Assembly (NCBI GenBank): GCA_945903555.1 | Contig: CAMDOJ010000003.1 | Span: 1 to 28,315, forward strand | Reading direction: 5' to 3' | Length of the DNA stretch: 28,315 nucleotides | DNA from: Chthoniobacter flavus | GTDB lineage: Bacteria > Verrucomicrobiota > Verrucomicrobiia > Chthoniobacterales > Terrimicrobiaceae | Shown: in pieces, positions 24,071 to 28,315 of the stretch | Layout: each line of letters starts with the position of its first letter | Position numbering within the stretch: the stretch's first letter is position 1 | The notes under the pieces: model-generated | Database searches by the model: none | What the model was told of the DNA's origin: nothing | The model's input: only the letters and a program-made list of their open reading frames with translations | Position numbers and translations under genes: made by a program

Positions 24071-24142
24071 AGAAGAAGGGGCAGGCGTCTCTCCGATTCG
24101 TAGGTGCACCGCCCGGTCGAAACGGCAATGCCCTCTTCTTTT
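24071..24142. repeat. Imperfect inverted repeat upstream of the mla operon
   Basis: AGAAGAAGGGGCA (24071-24083) is complementary, with one bulge on each side, to TGCCCTCTTCTTTT (24129-24142). The 45 bases between them are GC-rich. It could fold as a long hairpin in RNA or mark a remnant of a small element. Confidence 0.45.
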
Positions 24143-24174
24143 GCCCTGCAAAGTCCAATTTCAATGGGAGACAA

Positions 24175-24183
24175 TGGTATAAA
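24175..24183 (+). promoter_or_regulatory. Extended -10 promoter candidate for the mla operon
   Basis: TGGTATAAA is an extended -10 sequence (TG, one base, TATAAA at 24178-24183); no good -35 is present 17 bases upstream (CCAATT). Transcription would start near 24190, giving a leader of about 93 bases in which CCCGAA (24205-24210) can pair with TTCGGG (24226-24231). Confidence 0.4.
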
Positions 24184-24282
24184 TTAACGTCAATCCAAAC
24201 TGAGCCCGAACGCAAGGCCGTCCTTTTCGGGTGAAATGTATGCTGTTGTCAAATTCTCGGGTTTCTGTCATGTTCTGCGTCC

Positions 24283-25059
24283 ATGTTTTATTGGTTCGGT
24301 AGTCAGACACTGCGAATAGTTTATGGTATTGGCGATTTTTCGCTTTTTACAGCGAAGGCTTTTTGTGCTCTGGCGAACTCCAAAAGATTGCTGAGGAGGA
24401 TCATTTCCGCCGTTCACGAGCAGGGGACAGTCTGCCTGCCGGTGATCCTGATAGTGGGTTTGTTCACCGGCATGGTTCTGGGGTTGCAGGGGTATCACGT
24501 ATTGAGTCGATTTGGATCGCAGGGACTATTGGGAACTCTGGTGTCGCTGAGTTTGGTGCGGGAGATGGGGCCTGTGTTGGCGGCGTTGATGTTGATCGGG
24601 CAGGCGGGTTCGGCGCTGGCGGCGGAGCTTGGCATCCAACGGAACACAGAGCAAATCGTGGCGCTGGAGACGATGGGGGTGAACAGCCACGGTTATCTCG
24701 TAGCCCCTCGACTTATAGCTGCTATATTGGTATTTCCACTTCAGACGGCGGTTTTTGTGGTGGTGGGATTTTGGGGGGGCAGCCTCTCGGGATCGGTGCT
24801 TCTTGGGGTCGACTCGGGTGTGTATTGGTCGGCAGTGCAGAGGGCCGTGGAGTTCCAAGATATGAGAGAATGTTTTATGAAGGCGGCGGCCTTTGGATTC
24901 CTCTCGATCAGTACTTGTGCCTATCAGGGATATCATTCAGATCGGAATACTTCGGCCATGGGGGCCCGCGCAGTGAGTGCCTCCACAACCCGCGCGGTGG
25001 TTTTTTCGAGTATTCTTGTTTTGGTTGCCGATTACATCATTAGTTCGTTTTTTGTCTGA
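24283..25059 (+). CDS. mlaE: Phospholipid ABC transporter permease MlaE
   Basis: A 258-residue inner-membrane protein of the MlaE (DUF140) family. Characteristic segments are GLFTGMVLGLQGYHVLSRFG, LVREMGPVLAALMLIGQAGS (the family's conserved LxRExGPVLxAxxxAGRxGS), ELGIQRNTEQIVALETMGVN, and the late CYQGYHSDRNTSAMGARAV. Five or six membrane segments can be seen. It forms the transmembrane dimer of the Mla complex, which moves phospholipids between inner membrane and periplasm. It is the first gene of a five-gene group, with the ATPase start 2 bases after its stop. The usual AGRxGS reads GQAGS here. No Shine-Dalgarno sequence precedes the ATG. Confidence 0.94.
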   Translation: MFYWFGSQTLRIVYGIGDFSLFTAKAFCALANSKRLLRRIISAVHEQGTVCLPVILIVGLFTGMVLGLQGYHVLSRFGSQGLLGTLVSLSLVREMGPVLAALMLIGQAGSALAAELGIQRNTEQIVALETMGVNSHGYLVAPRLIAAILVFPLQTAVFVVVGFWGGSLSGSVLLGVDSGVYWSAVQRAVEFQDMRECFMKAAAFGFLSISTCAYQGYHSDRNTSAMGARAVSASTTRAVVFSSILVLVADYIISSFFV

Positions 25060-25061
25060 GT

Positions 25062-25853
25062 ATGGAAACAACGAGCCATCAATTCGCAATCCAAGTCGAA
25101 GGACTCCACAAGGGTTTCAATGGAAAGTCCGTTCTGACAGGGGTGGACCTATGCGTGCCTAGCGGCAGCCTCTTTACGGTTCTCGGGCCCAGCGGGTCTG
25201 GCAAATCCGTGTTCCTGAAGTGCCTTGCAAACATCATTCAACCCGATGCGGGCCAAATCCGATTCGATGGTCATCAACTCACATTCGGAGACAGGGCATC
25301 GCAACTGGAGTTTCGAAGGCGCTGCAGCTTTCTTTTCCAAAGCAACGCGCTCTTCGATTCTTTGACGGCTTTAGAAAATGTGGCTCTTCCGTTAGAGCAG
25401 ACGACAGATCTCCCGAACAAGGAGATCCGGAAGCGGAGCATTGAAGCCCTAAAGCAACTCGAGATCGACGAATACGCCGGTCACTATCCAGCCCAACTCT
25501 CAGGAGGAATGCAAAAGCGCCTAGCACTAGCACGCGCGATCGTAACTCATCCGGAACTTGTGTTGTTTGATGAACCCACCGCTGGTCTTGATCCCCTTCG
25601 ACGCAATGCGGTTTTTACGATGATTGCAAAATACAAGCGCCAATTCGGTTTTACGGCCCTCATTGTGACGCATGATGTGCCAGAGGCTCTTGTTGCCAGC
25701 GACCGAGTTGCGCTTTTAAATCAGGGTCGGATATGCTTTGAAGGAACACCGGGCGAATTTTCCGCTTCCGAGCATCCTGTTGTCACCGATTTTCGCGATA
25801 GTGCCGCCGCACTTCAGAAATCGCTGGCGATCATTCGATCTTCTTCCGTTTAG
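25062..25853 (+). CDS. mlaF: Phospholipid ABC transporter ATP-binding protein MlaF
   Basis: A 263-residue ATPase. Walker A is GPSGSGKS (42-49), the Q loop lies in CSFLFQSNALFDSLTALENV (the MFQxGALFDSLTVxENV hallmark of MlaF), the signature is LSGGM (146-150, followed by QKRLALARA), Walker B is LVLFDE (166-171) and the switch histidine is in VTHDVPEAL. The LSGGM form in place of LSGGQ is normal for MlaF. It pairs with MlaE in the inner membrane. No mlaB gene (STAS protein that stabilises MlaF in E. coli) is present in the operon. Confidence 0.95.
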   Translation: METTSHQFAIQVEGLHKGFNGKSVLTGVDLCVPSGSLFTVLGPSGSGKSVFLKCLANIIQPDAGQIRFDGHQLTFGDRASQLEFRRRCSFLFQSNALFDSLTALENVALPLEQTTDLPNKEIRKRSIEALKQLEIDEYAGHYPAQLSGGMQKRLALARAIVTHPELVLFDEPTAGLDPLRRNAVFTMIAKYKRQFGFTALIVTHDVPEALVASDRVALLNQGRICFEGTPGEFSASEHPVVTDFRDSAAALQKSLAIIRSSSV

Positions 25854-25861
25854 ATTTTTTT

Positions 25862-26338
25862 ATGAAAAACACCAAACTTGAACTTTCGGTCGGTCTCTTT
25901 GTGGTTCTAGGAATTGCCGCCATTATTTATCTGACGATTCAGGTCGGCACGGGATCCATGCTCAGTGGGGACACCTATCTTATTGAGTCGCGCTTCGCCA
26001 ATGCGGGAGGACTGCACTCGGGTAGTACCGTCCTTCTCGCCGGGGTCACGGTCGGGCGCGTCGAGGGCATCCGAATGGAATCCTCGGATTACAGTGCGAT
26101 CGTCACCCTTCGCATCCTTTCCGCGCTTCGACTTCCCACCGATTCCATGGCCTCTATTAAAACCACGGGGCTCATCGGAGATAAGTTTGTATCCCTCTCG
26201 CCTGGAGCCGATGATACCTACCTGGAGTCGGGATCGAGGATCACTCTCACAGAATCGGCTGTCGACCTAGAGTCCTTGATCGGTAAAATGGCCTTTGGTT
26301 CCGTCGAAAAAGAAAAAGCCCAACAAGATCCCAAGTAA
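25862..26338 (+). CDS. mlaD: MlaD-type MCE-domain phospholipid-binding protein
   Basis: A 158-residue protein with one N-terminal membrane anchor (LSVGLFVVLGIAAIIYLTIQ) and one MCE domain (about 38-120): YLIESRFANAGGLHSGSTVL, LAGVTVGRVEGIRM and IKTTGLIGDKFVSLSPGADD. The C-terminal part is short (ESAVDLESLIGKMAFGSVEK). In E. coli MlaD forms a hexameric ring on MlaE that passes lipids to MlaC. The gene begins 8 bases after mlaF and is followed by mlaC after 3 bases. Confidence 0.95.
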   Translation: MKNTKLELSVGLFVVLGIAAIIYLTIQVGTGSMLSGDTYLIESRFANAGGLHSGSTVLLAGVTVGRVEGIRMESSDYSAIVTLRILSALRLPTDSMASIKTTGLIGDKFVSLSPGADDTYLESGSRITLTESAVDLESLIGKMAFGSVEKEKAQQDPK

Positions 26339-26341
26339 GTC

Positions 26342-26920
26342 ATGCGTTCACTTTATCTCATTCTTGCATCCTTCGCTCTGGCTCTTGGCCACTTGTCCGC
26401 ATCCACCCTCGAGGCGGAAAAGTTTCTGAAAAAAGCGGTCACCGAAGTGGCCCACATAGCTGATCACTCTGCAAACAGCAGCGCCTTGGCCGCGAGCGTG
26501 CGTCCGGTTTTAATGAATGTGATCAGCTTCGAAGTGATGACGCGTCGCGCTGTGGGGCCCGGATGGAGGGAGTTCACTGAAGCCCAAAAAAAAGAAGCCA
26601 CCGATCTTTTCTCCACATTGATCATTCGGACCTATTCAAGCAAGTTCACCCCAGGTGAATTTCCCGAGATCAACTACAAGTCTTCAGTAGTGCCGGCCCC
26701 CGGACGAGTTGAAATTCCAACCAGGATTCTTTACAGGGGGAGCCAGTATGAGGTCATCTATCGTCAGGAAGAGTCTGTTGCCTGGCGCATCACGGATGTG
26801 GTGATCGAGGGGGTCAGTCTCATTGCCACCTACCGTACCCAATTTGATTCTCAATTCAAACAAGGCGGAGCTCCCGCTGTCATTAGTGCTCTGAAAAAGT
26901 CCGTAGCCACACCCCAGTAA
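26342..26920 (+). CDS. mlaC: MlaC-type periplasmic phospholipid carrier
   Basis: A 192-residue protein of the MlaC/Ttg2D family. A signal peptide (MRSLYLILASFALALGHLSA) is followed by ISFEVMTRRAVGPGWREFTE (the family's FDFxxMTRRALGxxWR-type motif), then EAQKKEATDLFSTLIIRTYS and VAWRITDVVIEGVSLIATYR, which matches the conserved KVYDVxIEGVSLVxNYR ending. It shuttles phospholipid between the inner-membrane MlaFED complex and MlaA at the outer membrane. It lies in the middle of the operon, 3 bases after mlaD. Confidence 0.95.
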   Translation: MRSLYLILASFALALGHLSASTLEAEKFLKKAVTEVAHIADHSANSSALAASVRPVLMNVISFEVMTRRAVGPGWREFTEAQKKEATDLFSTLIIRTYSSKFTPGEFPEINYKSSVVPAPGRVEIPTRILYRGSQYEVIYRQEESVAWRITDVVIEGVSLIATYRTQFDSQFKQGGAPAVISALKKSVATPQ

Positions 26921-26934
26921 CAAAACCTCCTCTT

Positions 26935-28101
26935 ATGAACAAAGCTCTGGCCACCCTGTTCGCTGGTTTCATTTCCTTCGCCACCTTCCCATGCTATTCA
27001 GCAAGTGGGTCCGCTGCTCTTAATTCGGAAATCGTCCTTATTACGAAGGAGGGGGTGAAATCTGTTAATATGGTTGGTGGTCGTTTGCCAAAAAATTCGA
27101 CCGAGACCTACTTTCTCAAATCGGCGGTTGAAGTTAAAAAACGTCCCTTGTCCAAGCCGAAGCCGACGCCAAGTCCGAAGCCGAAACCTTCCCCGGTGGT
27201 AAAGCCCCTCCAAGCTGCACAGGGGGATACTGCCGCTAGAGCCAAGAAGCCGACGCCGTTGCCATCGACGCCAGTTCCATCTTCCCGCAAAGTGGGTGCC
27301 ATCGTTAAAAAAGAGGTGCAAAAACGGAAGGCGGAGACGGCTAAAGCGGCGCCTCCCGTTCCACATTCTGAGAAGCGTGCCTCCGAAGTTTCTTCAGGTA
27401 AAACAACCCCGAATATCACCATCACAAAAAAGGCCCCCGGCGCGACCGTGCCTATTGATGAATTCGATGAATACAGCGAGGTCGCCAGCATCCCTGATGC
27501 GATTGAGCCCGTTAACCGCTGTTTTTTTTGGGTGAATGATCAGCTTTACTGTTTCGTTTTTCGCCCAGTTTCCAAAGCCTATCGCGTCTTGCCAAAACAA
27601 GCCCGCACGGCGGTCTCGAATGTGTATGAAAATGTCGAGTTTCCCGTTCGCTTTGTGAACGATCTCTTGCAATTCAAATTCAAAAATGCCGACTTGGAAT
27701 TCCGAAAATTTCTCGTCAACTCAGTGGTGGGTGTCGGCGGCATCGTTCGCGTGAGTGATCGCATCCCTGCTCTGGCGAATATCCCTCCAGCGGACACCGG
27801 TCAGACGCTTGCCAAGTGGGGCGTGGGCCATGGTTGCTACATAGTGCTTCCCGTTCTTGGGCCGAGCAGCGCGCGCGATACAGTGGGTCGCGCTGGCGAC
27901 TATGCCCTCAATCCGTTGACTTGGGTTTCCTTCGGTGCCGTCAGTGCGGGGGCTTCTATTGCGATCACTGCACCTAATGCGGTCAATACCATGGATGCGA
28001 GGATTGATACCTACGATACGGTTACGAAAAATGCCATTGATCCCTACCAGGCCGTCCGTAGTGGCTACTCCCAGTATCGCAAAAAAGTGGCCTCGGAGTA
28101 G
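26935..28101 (+). CDS. mlaA: MlaA/VacJ-family protein with Pro/Lys-rich N-terminal linker
   Basis: A 388-residue protein. The C-terminal 210 or so residues are MlaA: DAIEPVNRCFFWVNDQLYCF, FPVRFVNDLLQFKFKNAD, FLVNSVVGVGGIVRVSDRI, GQTLAKWGVGHGCYIVLPVL and GPSSARDTVGRAGDYALNPL. The N-terminus has a signal-like segment (MNKALATLFAGFISFATFPC) but no standard lipobox around Cys20, although MlaA is usually a lipoprotein. Between about 60 and 165 lies a Pro/Lys/Ala-rich, probably unfolded linker with repeats like KPKPTPSPKPKPSP, reminiscent of TonB-type spanning regions. MlaA sits in the outer membrane inner leaflet and removes misplaced phospholipids. It begins 14 bases after mlaC, completing the set. 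Confidence 0.93.
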   Translation: MNKALATLFAGFISFATFPCYSASGSAALNSEIVLITKEGVKSVNMVGGRLPKNSTETYFLKSAVEVKKRPLSKPKPTPSPKPKPSPVVKPLQAAQGDTAARAKKPTPLPSTPVPSSRKVGAIVKKEVQKRKAETAKAAPPVPHSEKRASEVSSGKTTPNITITKKAPGATVPIDEFDEYSEVASIPDAIEPVNRCFFWVNDQLYCFVFRPVSKAYRVLPKQARTAVSNVYENVEFPVRFVNDLLQFKFKNADLEFRKFLVNSVVGVGGIVRVSDRIPALANIPPADTGQTLAKWGVGHGCYIVLPVLGPSSARDTVGRAGDYALNPLTWVSFGAVSAGASIAITAPNAVNTMDARIDTYDTVTKNAIDPYQAVRSGYSQYRKKVASE

Positions 28102-28102
28102 G

Positions 28103-28121
28103 CCGTAAACGGTGTTTTTTT
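28103..28121 (+). terminator. Weak terminator candidate after mlaA
   Basis: GCCG and CGGT with the short loop TAAA, followed shortly by seven T (28115-28121), lie directly after the mlaA stop codon. The stem is only four pairs with one wobble. Confidence 0.3.
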
Positions 28122-28172
28122 GGCCCACGAATTGACTTCAATCGACTTGGTTTTTTTGAAGAAATTGTTCGG

Positions 28173-28200
28173 TTGACGGACGGGAGTCCCATTGTAATCT
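28173..28200 (+). promoter_or_regulatory. Predicted promoter of the last gene
   Basis: TTGACG (28173-28178) and TAATCT (28195-28200) are 16 bases apart. The predicted transcription start falls at or next to the ATG at 28207, which would make the message nearly leaderless. Confidence 0.45.
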
Positions 28201-28206
28201 GCGCGC

Positions 28207-28315
28207 ATGAAAATGTGGACTCTCTTGGGAATTATTTTGGTATCGATGGGATGCGGGGTCGTTCAGGCTGCCGGCGTGGACCCTGCAAGCATCGTGGACG
28301 CGCAAGTCAATTGGT
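28207..28315 (+). CDS. Exported protein, 5' end only
   Basis: Only 36 complete codons are visible before the window ends. They begin with a signal peptide (MKMWTLLGIILVSMGCGV, cleavage likely after VQA near residue 21), followed by AGVDPASIVDAQVNW. A lipoprotein is less likely because SMGC is a poor lipobox. The product cannot be identified from this length. It follows mlaA by about 105 bases and appears to have its own promoter. Confidence 0.65.
   Translation, partial: MKMWTLLGIILVSMGCGVVQAAGVDPASIVDAQVNW

Larger units (their letters stand above)
23643..24174. other. Intergenic region without a convincing gene
   Basis: Between tRNA-Gly and the mla promoter I find no frame with recognisable protein features. 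Open frames at 23749-24066 (plus) and 23819-24151 (minus) are low-complexity in character and run through the repeats listed separately. A small hairpin CAAAAGCA-GAT-TGCTTTTG lies at 24047-24065. The region may hold decayed sequence or a short noncoding RNA, but nothing shows this directly. Confidence 0.5.

Noticed and set aside
23819..24151. Possible 110-codon gene on the minus strand
   Set aside because: It includes both repeat copies and the inverted repeat; composition suggests noncoding sequence.

Overview
The window looks like a chromosomal core region of a Gram-negative bacterium, most likely from the Verrucomicrobiota (PVC superphylum). Outer-membrane biogenesis genes (bamA, a Skp/OmpH chaperone gene, lpxD, a complete mla operon) show that it is diderm. 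A stand-alone SWIB-domain protein, a threonyl-tRNA synthetase without a TGS domain, and the almost complete lack of Shine-Dalgarno sequences before start codons fit that assignment. The phylum call is an inference from gene content; there is no rRNA to confirm it. I see no phage, insertion sequence, CRISPR array or obvious genomic island.

Layout. 1-2000: the 3' end of a class A penicillin-binding protein gene, tRNA-Pro(TGG) and a RhlE-type DEAD-box helicase. 1967-5642, minus strand: nuoD, ptsN and argS in tight succession, preceded by a small ORF broken at a six-base G run. 5721-6059: a SWIB-domain protein with a strong terminator. 6078-8398, minus: an ECF sigma factor followed by an ABCG-like half-transporter. 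8503-12559, minus: bamA, skp/ompH and lpxD. 12714-16005, plus: a MoeB-rhodanese fusion, a small Trm112-like protein and thrS. 16198-17334, minus: a two-module protein resembling the siroheme decarboxylase/AsnC family. 17421-19828, plus: two peptide-type ABC permeases and sufT. 19968-22710: a CorA-family transporter, an esterase with a starch-binding-like N-terminus and a secreted hypothetical protein. 22924-23642: a glycine-rich RRM protein and tRNA-Gly(GCC). About 640 bases without a convincing gene follow, holding a short direct repeat and an inverted repeat. 24283-28101: mlaE, mlaF, mlaD, mlaC and mlaA. The window ends inside a new gene for an exported protein.

How the genes work together. 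Envelope construction dominates. BamA and Skp/OmpH insert and escort outer-membrane proteins, LpxD makes lipid A, the Mla proteins move phospholipids between the membranes, and the PBP polymerises and crosslinks peptidoglycan. A second theme is translation: argS, thrS, two tRNAs and two RNA-remodelling or RNA-binding proteins. No single novel defence or biosynthetic system stands out. The most unusual items are the frameshifted ORF upstream of nuoD, the fused siroheme-decarboxylase-like protein, the TGS-less ThrS with an insertion, the CorA homologue with SMN instead of GMN, and an MlaA with a long Pro/Lys-rich N-terminal linker and no clear lipobox.
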